From a bacterium (lineage in GTDB: Bacteria > Patescibacteriota > Andersenbacteria > UBA10190), in contig JAUYKA010000018.1 in NCBI GenBank assembly GCA_030698495.1, positions 1 through 57,310 of the forward strand: DNA of 57,310 nt. Reading direction: 5' to 3'. The position numbers and the translations under genes are program-made. The notes under the pieces are model-generated. The model saw nothing but the letters and a program-made list of their open reading frames with translations. It ran no database searches and was not told the origin of the DNA. Numbering within the stretch: position 1 is the stretch's first letter; every line of letters starts with the position of its first letter. Below are positions 17,312 through 25,221 of this stretch, piece by piece.

Positions 17312-17815
17312 ATGTATGGAAAACTAGCTAAACAAGCGGCCGAATATCTGGTTAAAAGCGGTAATATTTTGCCTTTTCCCGGTGTTTTGCTTCCTGACCT
17401 GCGCCGCCAGCGCGCTTGTTACGTATCGATTATAGAAAATCCCGGTCGACGCTTGCGCTCAATGTCCGGCTCCGTTCTACCCCAAACTCCAAACCTGGCC
17501 GCCGAAATCATTCACAATACATCCAATGCCCTCTCTGCTTGCCGCATTACTCGTCCCGATTTGCCTAACCTGCGTTACAGCGTAGCCTTACTTGGGACGC
17601 TGCAGCGCATTAGTGACCCATCCCATTTAAACCCGTCTTTGTATGGCCTCTATGTTACTTCCGACCGCGGTAAGTCCGCCCTCTTACTCCCTAACCGTGC
17701 CGGCATAGAAACCGCGGACGACCAAATTGCCACCGCTCTTCGCGAAGCAGGCATACTAACTCGTTACGAATCATATAGTCTTTACCGTTTCGACGTTTCT
17801 TATGACGATGCATAG
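17312..17815 (+). CDS. AMMECR1 domain protein
   Basis: 167 residues resembling the AMMECR1 family (COG2078): a central ACYVSIIENPGRRLRSMSG segment in place of the GCIG-containing strand, a SVALLG strand and LYVTSDRGKSALLLPNRAG like the family GLLLP block. In other genomes AMMECR1 is often fused or adjacent to Memo and radical-SAM partners; none is here. Biochemical function is unknown. AGGGGGA lies about 6 nt before the ATG. Confidence 0.75.
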   Translation: MYGKLAKQAAEYLVKSGNILPFPGVLLPDLRRQRACYVSIIENPGRRLRSMSGSVLPQTPNLAAEIIHNTSNALSACRITRPDLPNLRYSVALLGTLQRISDPSHLNPSLYGLYVTSDRGKSALLLPNRAGIETADDQIATALREAGILTRYESYSLYRFDVSYDDA

Positions 17816-17821
17816 ATTCTT

Positions 17822-17843
17822 CTAGAGTCTCGCCAGGACTCTA
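17822..17843. repeat. Short inverted repeat between AMMECR1 and priA-like genes
   Basis: TAGAGTC-TCGCCAG-GACTCTA forms a 7-bp stem with a 7-nt loop in the gap. No T-run follows, so this is a structure rather than a clear terminator. Confidence 0.45.
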
Positions 17844-17866
17844 CCTTGCCGATACACTGTGGAGAT

Positions 17867-19768
17867 ATGAACAAAATCACCCACCAGCCTATTTATGCCG
17901 ACGTAGCTCCATCTATACCCCTCTCTCCGTTGGGTAGACAAAGCTATACATACAAATTTTCCGGCAATCTTCCAACCGCCAATATATTACACCGCATTGT
18001 GAACATCCCCTTCGGTCCGCGTGTAATACCCGCCGTTGTACTCAAAACACACACCAGGGCATCAGTTAAGCCCCCCAAAACAGCCGTTTTACCTCATTTC
18101 CCCGTTTTTCTTACCCGCCGGCAAATACAATTCGCGCAAATCATCAGCTTAATTTCCCACGGTGGCTTGGGGTACACCTTGCGCCTCTTTTTTCCGGCCA
18201 ACATTAACAATCCCGCCCCGACAGATCAAGCTCTCTCAACCTATCGACCCTCTCGGCGCTTAACCAAACAGACGGCCGCCCCTCTTAAACCCGGCGGTGT
18301 CCATTCGTTATTGGAATCCAACCGCCTTTCTCGCTGGCGGGAATTTATACGCTTAGCTCAAATTACTTTGGGCCAAAACCAATCTGTCCTTATATTGGTA
18401 CCGGAAATATGGCTGGCCGAAGAATTAACAAAATATTTTCGCCGCTCTCTCCCGGATCAAACCGCTATTCTGCATAGCGGCCTTGGCGCCAGCGCCGGTG
18501 ACAATATCTGGCACTTGCTTTCTCGCAGTGAACGCGGACAAGTTATTATCGGCACGCAAAAAGCTCTTTTTCTACCCTGGCGACGCCTGGGCTTAATTAT
18601 TGTTGAAGAAGAATCATGGCCGGCGCACAAACTGTGGGATGCTTATCCTAAACTGGACAATCGATGGGCCGCCGCGCAGCTGGCTCAAATTCATAAAGCG
18701 CCGCTGATATACAGCGGTAGTTTTCCCTCTTTGGCTCTTTATTATTCCATTAAAAACAAAACAGTATCGGTACTGCGCGACAATCCTCAAAAAATAGCCG
18801 TCAATATTATTTATCCTTCCCCGTCGGACTATCAGAAAAAACTGCTTCTACCTAATCAATTCATTACCCAACTTAAAACCTGGCGCCGCCGCGGCAGTGT
18901 TTTTGTTTTATATAATCGCCGCGGATTTTGGGCGCACCTGTCCTGCACGTCTTGCCACCACGTCTTAAGATGCCCTACGTGCGAAGCTGTTCTGGCCGTA
19001 CCCGGCACTAAAAAAACCAACCAGCTTTTATGTCGGCAATGCGGCTGGCAAGGCGACGTGCCTCTCACCTGCCCCGAATGCGGTCAAAAAAAACTTCGCC
19101 GGGCAATTGCCGGCGCTAACCAAATCGCCGCTATTCTCAACCAAACAATTCCTAACGCCACTGTCAAAGTTTTGGACGCCGGTTCTGTTCGTAAAAAAGA
19201 CCATTTCTTTTCCCTGCTCGTACCGGGCAACATCTATCTTGGTACCACCGCGGCCTTTAAGCATATCGCGGCACGCACCGTTGACCGCGTTGCTTTTCTT
19301 TTGCCGGAAATGTCTCTTAATTATCCCGACTACCGTAGTCACGAACGTGCCGTCCTGCTAATTTCCCGCCTCCAATCTATTACTAAAGCTTCGCGTCCTG
19401 TAACACTCATCACTCGTCACCCTCGCCTGATTCAGGACGCCATTTCCTCCGGCATGCATACCTGGTACAACAAACAGCTTGCCGAAAGACGACGCCTCCA
19501 CTATCCTCCCTATAGCGATATGGTCCGCTTAACCGTTACCGCGCCCACGGACAAACAAGCGCAAAAAAAGGCTGTCGCCGTCCGCCACCGCCTAACCGCT
19601 GATAATCCCGAAATTATTACGCGCGGTCCGTTCGCCGGTTTTCATCCCGTCCGCCGGCGCCGCCGCGCCGCCCACCTAATCCTGCTGGGGGACGTTAAAA
19701 AAATGGCCGAAGCCTACCGCCATTTACCCGTCGATGCGGCCGATCTTTTTCCGCAGGATATTCTTTAG
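17867..19768 (+). CDS. PriA-like primosomal protein without helicase motifs
   Basis: It aligns along most of PriA: an N-terminal DNA-binding region (about 1-110), a RecA-like core, the Cys-rich zinc-binding insert (CTSCHHVLRCPTC, CRQC, CPEC) and the C-terminal domain. The Walker A region is replaced by GGVHSLLESNRLSRW, the DEEH box is IIVEEES, and the GRAGR motif VI is gone. ATP hydrolysis is therefore unlikely. A structural role in replication restart is possible. The track starts at a TTG (17846); the ATG at 17867 is preferred. Confidence 0.85.
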   Translation: MNKITHQPIYADVAPSIPLSPLGRQSYTYKFSGNLPTANILHRIVNIPFGPRVIPAVVLKTHTRASVKPPKTAVLPHFPVFLTRRQIQFAQIISLISHGGLGYTLRLFFPANINNPAPTDQALSTYRPSRRLTKQTAAPLKPGGVHSLLESNRLSRWREFIRLAQITLGQNQSVLILVPEIWLAEELTKYFRRSLPDQTAILHSGLGASAGDNIWHLLSRSERGQVIIGTQKALFLPWRRLGLIIVEEESWPAHKLWDAYPKLDNRWAAAQLAQIHKAPLIYSGSFPSLALYYSIKNKTVSVLRDNPQKIAVNIIYPSPSDYQKKLLLPNQFITQLKTWRRRGSVFVLYNRRGFWAHLSCTSCHHVLRCPTCEAVLAVPGTKKTNQLLCRQCGWQGDVPLTCPECGQKKLRRAIAGANQIAAILNQTIPNATVKVLDAGSVRKKDHFFSLLVPGNIYLGTTAAFKHIAARTVDRVAFLLPEMSLNYPDYRSHERAVLLISRLQSITKASRPVTLITRHPRLIQDAISSGMHTWYNKQLAERRRLHYPPYSDMVRLTVTAPTDKQAQKKAVAVRHRLTADNPEIITRGPFAGFHPVRRRRRAAHLILLGDVKKMAEAYRHLPVDAADLFPQDIL

Positions 19769-19786
19769 AAAACTAATAGTCAACCC

Positions 19787-19894
19787 CTAGTTGTGATAAA
19801 ACACAAACATTAAAGCTAATATCGCTATTAACACAACCTGCACAAAAAACCTTTGTTTCCCCGTATAAAACGGCGGCGGACTGGCTGGCTCCAT
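19787..19894 (-). CDS. 35-residue membrane ORF (not in ORF track)
   Basis: Begins MEPASPPPFYTGKQRFF and continues into one hydrophobic helix ending FVFYHN. Its ATG lies 5 nt after the stop of the 19900 gene, consistent with co-translation. The layout, a small single-pass ORF next to an envelope gene, repeats that seen at 11.6-13.0 kb. Confidence 0.55.
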   Translation of the reverse strand: MEPASPPPFYTGKQRFFVQVVLIAILALMFVFYHN

Positions 19895-19899
19895 AACCG

Positions 19900-20379
19900 C
19901 TAAAAAACTTTTGCCCTGTCCGCCGTGCTTGCTCTGACAGTCAGCGGCAAAGTAGTGATACCGCCGCCCGGCTTGAATAATTGCAGCACATATTCACCCG
20001 ATTCTTCCACTTGCCAACAGCAGAATCTGTTTTCACCGCCGCTAAGTGTTATTTGGTTGGGGCTAAGATTGGTAATCTGCCCCGCACTATTTAATAATCG
20101 TGCCGGCATAACCGCTTTTTGTCCTGAATCAGCCTCGGCCATTATCCGCAAACCAATTTGATCGGTTGTGTAAAAGTCCTTTGTCTCCTTTATTGCTTGT
20201 GCACCGGATTTGCCGTCTGGAAATTGACCCAGAATAACTTCGTTTATGCGTACCGGCCGTGAAACGGACATTGATGATTTTTCTGCGCGCTCGCTCCAGT
20301 AAAAAGCTGTCACCACTCCCAGCCCTATTACCGCCACTGCTACCACAGCGCCGGCCGCCAGCCTTACTCCCGTTCTCAT
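19900..20379 (-). CDS. Membrane-anchored extracellular protein, unknown
   Basis: 159 residues with one N-terminal membrane helix (about 6-28) and an extracellular part. The C-terminal half (ITLSGGENRFCCWQVEESGEYVLQLF...LPLTVRA) has the alternating pattern of a beta-sandwich. No family is recognised. It starts 7 nt after tktC and ends 5 nt before the 35-residue ORF, so it is likely the distal part of the pentose-phosphate operon. Confidence 0.65.
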   Translation of the reverse strand: MRTGVRLAAGAVVAVAVIGLGVVTAFYWSERAEKSSMSVSRPVRINEVILGQFPDGKSGAQAIKETKDFYTTDQIGLRIMAEADSGQKAVMPARLLNSAGQITNLSPNQITLSGGENRFCCWQVEESGEYVLQLFKPGGGITTLPLTVRASTADRAKVF

Positions 20380-20386
20380 AAATTCT

Positions 20387-21373
20387 CTAGTGCTTACGTT
20401 TAATCACCTTTATAACGGCATCAACCATGGCCGCCGCGTTCAGACGATATTTACGCCACAACTCTTCCGGCTGACCCGATTCGCCAAAACTGTCGCGCAT
20501 ACCCACCATCTCTACCGGCACTGGATAACTTCTGGCCAAAGTCTCCGCCACGGCGCCGCCCAATCCGCCCGCCACTTGGTGTTCCTCGGCCGTAACCACC
20601 GCCCGGCATTCACGCGCCGCCCGTTCCACTGTCTCCTCGTCCATTGGCTTAATACTGGCCATGTTAATAACCCGCACCGATATCCCCTTCTCCACCAACC
20701 GATCCGCCGCCACCAACGCCTCATAAACCAATGGGCCGCAAGCAATTATTACTGCGTCTTTCCCGTCATGCAAAACGCGCGCCTTTCCGACAGTAAAAGG
20801 TGTTTGCGCAGTTGTAAACACCGGCGACTTCTCCCGCGAAAATCGCAAATACACGGGTCCTTTTATCGCCGCCGCCGCATGTGTTGCTTTTCTGGCCTCT
20901 TCCGCGTCGCACGGCGCCAGCACTGTTAAACGGGGCAAAACCCGCGTTAACGCTAAGTCTTCCAGTGCCTGATGTGTCGCTCCGTCCGGCCCCACGGACA
21001 AACCGGCATGGTGTCCGGCCAGCTTCACGTTAGCGTTGTTATAACAAACAGAAATCCTGATCTGATCCCACGTCCGCCCCGGCGAAAAAACGGCGTAAGT
21101 GGAAACAAAAGGAATTTTTCCCTGCAAAGCTAGCCCCACCGCCACTGTCACCATGTTCTGCTCCGCCACGCCCATTTGAATAAACCGGTCCGGATACAAA
21201 TCACGAAACTTTGCCGCTCTGGTCGACTCGGTTAAATCGGCTGATAAAGCCACTACATTGACATTCTTCTCCGCAACTTCCACCAAGCCGATACCGTAAC
21301 CGTCCCGCGTCGGCGCCATCTCAATGTCTTTACCGAAAATATTCCTCTTCAGATGTGATTCTTTAGTGAGCAC
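20387..21373 (-). CDS. tktC: Transketolase, C-terminal subunit
   Basis: Pyrimidine-binding and C-terminal domains of transketolase as a separate polypeptide, pairing with the N-terminal subunit encoded just upstream. It transfers two-carbon units in the non-oxidative pentose phosphate pathway. RFIQMGVAEQNMVTVAVGLA contains the Glu that activates thiamine diphosphate. The track start is GTG; an ATG at 21319 (MAPTRDGYG) is an alternative. 328 residues, normal for the split form. Confidence 0.92.
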   Translation of the reverse strand: MLTKESHLKRNIFGKDIEMAPTRDGYGIGLVEVAEKNVNVVALSADLTESTRAAKFRDLYPDRFIQMGVAEQNMVTVAVGLALQGKIPFVSTYAVFSPGRTWDQIRISVCYNNANVKLAGHHAGLSVGPDGATHQALEDLALTRVLPRLTVLAPCDAEEARKATHAAAAIKGPVYLRFSREKSPVFTTAQTPFTVGKARVLHDGKDAVIIACGPLVYEALVAADRLVEKGISVRVINMASIKPMDEETVERAARECRAVVTAEEHQVAGGLGGAVAETLARSYPVPVEMVGMRDSFGESGQPEELWRKYRLNAAAMVDAVIKVIKRKH

Positions 21374-21410
21374 AACTAGATAATTTATTAATTGAAATAT
21401 TTATTAAAAA

Positions 21411-22265
21411 TTAATAGTGAAGCTGCCGCAGCGCTGCCTCTAACTGTTTGTTTTTCGGCGGTGCTTTTTCCGTATCCAGTCCTCCCGGCGCTACCCCGTG
21501 CCAACGGTAATCTCCTTCCATAAAATCCACTCCTTTGCCGGGAATGGTATGAGCGATTAAACAAACCGGTTTTTCTCCGATAGCCCGCGCTTCCTGACAG
21601 GCGTCGATTATCTGCTCAATATTATGACCGTCTATTTCAATCACGTGCCAACCGAACGCTTCGTAGCGCTCGCGCAACGGTTCCTTGCCCATTACTTTCT
21701 CCGTCGGCCCGTCTATTTGAATATTATTACGGTCAACAATCGCCGTCAGGTGCTGCAGCTTATAATAACCGGCAAAATTAACCGCTTCCCAAGTTGACCC
21801 CTCGTCATGCTCGCCGTCGGATACCACACAATACGTCTGATAGTTTTTTCCATCCATGGCTGCCGCGTAAGCGCATCCGGCCGCGATCGATAACCCCTGC
21901 CCTAGACTAGCTGCTGTCGACTCCACTCCCGGTACCGTCAAGCGGTCGATGTGTCCCTGTAGGCGCGAGCCCAGCTTGCGCAAAGTCTTCAACTCTTCCA
22001 CGGGGAAAAACCCCGCCCGCGCCAGTGCGGCATACCAAATTGGTGCCGTGTGCCCGCAGGATACAAATAACCTATCCCTGTCCGGATCATTCTTGCGGCG
22101 TGGATCAATGTTTAAAACATTAAAATACATGGCGGCGGCAATATCGGCCAAACCCAACGGACCGGCCGTATGTCCAGACCCCGCCTCCGCCAGCATGGTC
22201 ACTACATCCCGGCGCAACGTGTTGGCCATCCGGCTTAAGCTGTCTAGTGTGGTAAGTTTCTTCAT
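21411..22265 (-). CDS. tktN: Transketolase, N-terminal subunit
   Basis: The diphosphate-binding domain of a split transketolase. The TPP/metal motif is SDGEHDEGSTWEAVNFA...IVDRNNIQ, and SCGHTAPIWYAALARAGFFP holds substrate-binding residues. 284 residues. GGAGGGATA lies directly before the ATG, a good SD. The C-terminal subunit follows after 37 nt. Confidence 0.93.
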   Translation of the reverse strand: MKKLTTLDSLSRMANTLRRDVVTMLAEAGSGHTAGPLGLADIAAAMYFNVLNIDPRRKNDPDRDRLFVSCGHTAPIWYAALARAGFFPVEELKTLRKLGSRLQGHIDRLTVPGVESTAASLGQGLSIAAGCAYAAAMDGKNYQTYCVVSDGEHDEGSTWEAVNFAGYYKLQHLTAIVDRNNIQIDGPTEKVMGKEPLRERYEAFGWHVIEIDGHNIEQIIDACQEARAIGEKPVCLIAHTIPGKGVDFMEGDYRWHGVAPGGLDTEKAPPKNKQLEAALRQLHY

Positions 22266-22301
22266 TATCCCTCCATTATATCACGTCTGTTTCCTGCTTC
22301 C

Positions 22302-22739
22302 CTAAATATCTGTCCATTTTATCTCTTTCCAGTCTGGTTCTATTTCTCTTTCATTACTTTCCCACCACAACTGGCAACCGAATTTTATATTGGGGCAATA
22401 TTTATGTGCCTTTAACCTTAACTCCCTTTCCCCCATAAGCTCCTTGCCTAGTTCAGGAAAGTTTTCTTTTGCCCATTCCAGTAAATCCATCGCTATTAGC
22501 AAGTCGTGTTTTCTCATCCGGTGATCTTCTGCTTCGCTGGCCCGGCCGGAAAAACTCATTATCGTGGTTGTAATATCCGCGCTAGACAAGCTTGGCTTTA
22601 TAATACCCGCTTCTTGCAAAACACCTTTATAATCTGGTAACTTTCCTGTCCTTATATCCGCAAAATCCAATCGCCTTTCCTCGTCAACGGGCGGTTCTTC
22701 TTTTGCCTTTTCTAATATCGGTGCTGTTTCTATGGACAT
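22302..22739 (-). CDS. Unknown protein within the pentose-phosphate operon
   Basis: 145 residues, soluble, unrecognised. An acidic N-terminus is followed by helical segments (HDLLIAMDLLEWAKENFPELG) and an ending rich in Trp and Cys (YCPNIKFGCQLWWES). It starts 5 nt after rpe and precedes tktN, so it is co-transcribed with sugar-phosphate enzymes. A role in that pathway is only inferred from position. Confidence 0.65.
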   Translation of the reverse strand: MSIETAPILEKAKEEPPVDEERRLDFADIRTGKLPDYKGVLQEAGIIKPSLSSADITTTIMSFSGRASEAEDHRMRKHDLLIAMDLLEWAKENFPELGKELMGERELRLKAHKYCPNIKFGCQLWWESNEREIEPDWKEIKWTDI

Positions 22740-22744
22740 ACAGT

Positions 22745-23410
22745 CTATAACGCCGCCTCGGCCAGCAACTGCAACTGCTTCAAATTCTCTTGCGGTTCTC
22801 CACTGCCGAAGATAGCCGTGTTTGTGTACAACAGGCTCGCACCGCTTTTAACGTAATATCCGATAGTTTCCTTATCGACATGGCCATCAACCGCGATTCT
22901 TGCCTCCTTATTTTTAGCTCTAAACTCCGCTATTTTATTGAAAATCCTCGGATCTATTTCTTGATTGGCAAAACCGGGCATATAACCCAAAAAAGTCACA
23001 AAATCAATCATGCTCAAATGTTCTTCCAGCCAAATCATGGGACTATCCGGATTAAGCGCCAACGACAATTCCGACTGCGTGGCCGAACGTAATTTTTCAT
23101 AAACCATCTTTGTATCACCGGTCCCTTCAAAGGCTTCGATATGAAAAATACAGCGCGCCGGGTTTAGATCAATAACGTCATCCACATAATTAGCCGGTGT
23201 GTGCACCATTAAATGCAGATCGGTTTTTTGACTTTCCACTAATTGTTTTAAGCGCCGAATATCTCTAAAAGAACCGTCTCCGGCAAACACACCGTCCGTA
23301 ATATCAACTTGAATATGATTGGTGCCGTGGCGCACCTTCTCCCAGTCTTCTTCCAGCTTCTCGTAAGTTTTACGCAAAATCGCCGGCACCACTTCCACAC
23401 TTTGTTGCAT
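22745..23410 (-). CDS. rpe: Ribulose-phosphate 3-epimerase-like protein
   Basis: A TIM-barrel epimerase interconverting ribulose 5-phosphate and xylulose 5-phosphate. Family blocks: IQVDITDGVFAGDGSF (usually HxDxMDGxFVPN), DLHLMVHTPANYV, MPGFANQEI and IAVDGHVDKET. The first metal-ligand His is Gln here, and the Met beside the catalytic Asp is Thr, so this is a divergent member. The neighbours rpiB and transketolase support the call. 221 residues. Confidence 0.85.
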   Translation of the reverse strand: MQQSVEVVPAILRKTYEKLEEDWEKVRHGTNHIQVDITDGVFAGDGSFRDIRRLKQLVESQKTDLHLMVHTPANYVDDVIDLNPARCIFHIEAFEGTGDTKMVYEKLRSATQSELSLALNPDSPMIWLEEHLSMIDFVTFLGYMPGFANQEIDPRIFNKIAEFRAKNKEARIAVDGHVDKETIGYYVKSGASLLYTNTAIFGSGEPQENLKQLQLLAEAAL

Positions 23411-23450
23411 AAGATAATAATTTTATTTATAAAATACCATTCTAAATAAC

Positions 23451-23906
23451 CTAAAGAACATCGCGACATTCATATGCGCTAATTTCATTCAAACGCCTTT
23501 GGTGACGCTCGTTATTAACAAACGCGGTGTCTAAAAATACCCGCACTACTTCTTTTGCCTGCTCTAAAGAAATAAAATCAGCGCCCAGAGCCAGTACGTT
23601 CATGTTATCATCGCTTCTGCCGATCTTAACAATTTCCACATCATGCACCAGGCCGGTGCGTACACTCCTTACCTTATTAGCCGCTACCGCCATACCGATA
23701 CCGGAGCCGCAAACTCCAACACCGAAACTACCCGGCTCGGCTTCCACCGCCTCGCCCAGCTTTATCCCATACTGCGAGTAGTCGTCATCCTCAACCAAAC
23801 TTTCCGCTCCCAAATCCACTACTTCCCTACCCTCTTCCTCAAGCCAAGACTTAAGTTCCTCCTTTAATGTAAACCCCCGATGATCCGCCGCTAAAAATAC
23901 TTTCAT
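23451..23906 (-). CDS. rpiB: Ribose 5-phosphate isomerase B
   Basis: Interconverts ribose 5-phosphate and ribulose 5-phosphate. It begins MKVFLAADHRGFTLKEELK, and the active-site Cys is in GVCGSGIGMAVAANK. 151 residues. It is first in the operon rpiB-rpe-unknown-tktN-tktC, which supplies the non-oxidative pentose phosphate steps needed for nucleotide precursors. GATAGT lies 9 nt before the ATG. Confidence 0.96.
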   Translation of the reverse strand: MKVFLAADHRGFTLKEELKSWLEEEGREVVDLGAESLVEDDDYSQYGIKLGEAVEAEPGSFGVGVCGSGIGMAVAANKVRSVRTGLVHDVEIVKIGRSDDNMNVLALGADFISLEQAKEVVRVFLDTAFVNNERHQRRLNEISAYECRDVL

Positions 23907-23950
23907 ACTCTTAACACTATCAAAACGCTACCAAAAAAACCACAGTGCCT

Positions 23951-23984
23951 AAACGGCTCACCCGTACGGATGAGCCGTTTTTTT
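23951..23984 (+). terminator. Hairpin with T-run upstream of rpiB
   Basis: AAACGGCTCA pairs with TGAGCCGTTT, followed by a T-run on the plus strand that runs into the TTGACA of the next promoter. The same core occurs at 38786. It lies between divergent genes, so which plus-strand transcript it would end is unclear. Confidence 0.6.
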
Positions 23985-24012
23985 GACAATCGCCTTGCCA
24001 CCGCTGATAGTA
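23984..24012 (+). promoter_or_regulatory. Putative promoter of the 24065 gene
   Basis: A consensus TTGACA overlapping the end of the preceding T-run, about 17 nt, then GATAGT. It points at the 24065 ORF some 50 nt downstream. Confidence 0.45.
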
Positions 24013-24064
24013 GAGGAAAACTATTATCAGGCGCATTAACGCCAAAAACCACCAATTAAAGCCT

Positions 24065-24661
24065 ATGCCTCCATTTTCTCCTCTCATTATTATCGTTGCC
24101 GTAACGGCCGCCGTTGCCTTGGCTGTTGTTGCCGGCATTTCCTTAAATAACACAACTACATTAAACCTCACTTCTTCTCGTGTCTCATCAACACCGGCCG
24201 CGCCTTTACCGTCAAATCAACCCGGTACAATCGCGGCCTCCCAACCACCGATTTCATCTGGCAATCATTCAACCACCCCCACCATAACAGCTACCCCCTC
24301 GCTCACCCCGAACCCCCCAGACACATCATCCAACGAAGCAATCAGTATTGTATTCTTCGATACACCCTCAACCGTCGCCTCCGGCCAAACGTTCACCGTT
24401 AACTGGCGGGTTACCGGCCCGTCTGGCATCTTGGGAGACAACGCCACTATAAAAACATCTTATCATGTCAGCTCTTCCTCCGGCGGCTCCAGCTCCAACG
24501 TCAACACCGACAACTCCAACTCTTTCGGCTCGTTCACTATCCCTAAAACTTTTTCCAGTAATTACACCTTCACCGGCCCCGGCGCTGTCGAAGTAACCAT
24601 CTCCGCCGCCATAGACGATAAAACCGTCAGCACCAGTAAAACCATCACACTGACCGACTAA
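24065..24661 (+). CDS. Secreted or membrane-anchored protein with Ig-like C-terminal domain
   Basis: An N-terminal hydrophobic helix (about 5-27), a Thr/Ser/Pro-rich linker (about 35-92) and a C-terminal domain of about 95 residues (FFDTPSTVASGQTFTVNWRV...KTITLTD) with alternating beta strands like an Ig/PKD-type fold. 198 residues. Probably a cell-surface protein; specific function is unknown. Confidence 0.65.
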   Translation: MPPFSPLIIIVAVTAAVALAVVAGISLNNTTTLNLTSSRVSSTPAAPLPSNQPGTIAASQPPISSGNHSTTPTITATPSLTPNPPDTSSNEAISIVFFDTPSTVASGQTFTVNWRVTGPSGILGDNATIKTSYHVSSSSGGSSSNVNTDNSNSFGSFTIPKTFSSNYTFTGPGAVEVTISAAIDDKTVSTSKTITLTD

Positions 24662-24703
24662 AACTTATCTCAAAAATAATTCTCCCCCTTGATTTTAACC
24701 ATC

Positions 24704-25060
24704 TCAACCGGCTTTTTTCTTCTGCCACCAACTTGCTAAATATAAAACCCCAACCAATGCCGCCGGACCGGCAATAAAAGCATACCAACTCCAGGGCCGA
24801 TCAAAACCTACCATCCGCACATAAAAAACGGCTGCGGCCAGAAATACCGCCGCACCCACCAAATCGTGCTTCCAGGCCACTACCATAACCGCCAACAAAA
24901 CAAACGAAGGCAGAAGATGCATAAACAGCGCCAGTAATACTTGCCAGCCGCTATATTCCCCGAACACATCTAAAGCAAAAATCGATAGAAACAAAACGAA
25001 AGCCACACTTAAGATCCGCGGCAACCAATAAGCTATTTTTTTTATATTAACTCCCATCAC
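24704..25060 (-). CDS. Small integral membrane protein
   Basis: 118 residues with four likely membrane helices (about 8-30, 33-53, 57-78, 85-108) and a basic C-terminal tail (WWQKKKAG). No family is recognised. It is convergent with the 24065 gene. Confidence 0.6.
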   Translation of the reverse strand: MMGVNIKKIAYWLPRILSVAFVLFLSIFALDVFGEYSGWQVLLALFMHLLPSFVLLAVMVVAWKHDLVGAAVFLAAAVFYVRMVGFDRPWSWYAFIAGPAALVGVLYLASWWQKKKAG

Positions 25061-25127
25061 TATCTCTTTAATTCACTAATTATATATTAACCTGCCAACA
25101 AATTATAGTTCACTCGCTACACCGCGT

Positions 25128-25156
25128 TTGACTATCCAATAACTAAGCGGTATAAT
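25128..25156 (+). promoter_or_regulatory. Consensus promoter of the DHH phosphoesterase gene
   Basis: TTGACT (25128-25133), a 17-nt spacer and a perfect TATAAT (25151-25156). The expected start of transcription is near 25163, about 59 nt before the chosen ATG. Confidence 0.75.
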
Positions 25157-25221
25157 AATAAAACGGTTTTCGAACAAGCCGGATAATGTACCATCACAAT
25201 TCACGAACAAAAGAGGTAGTC

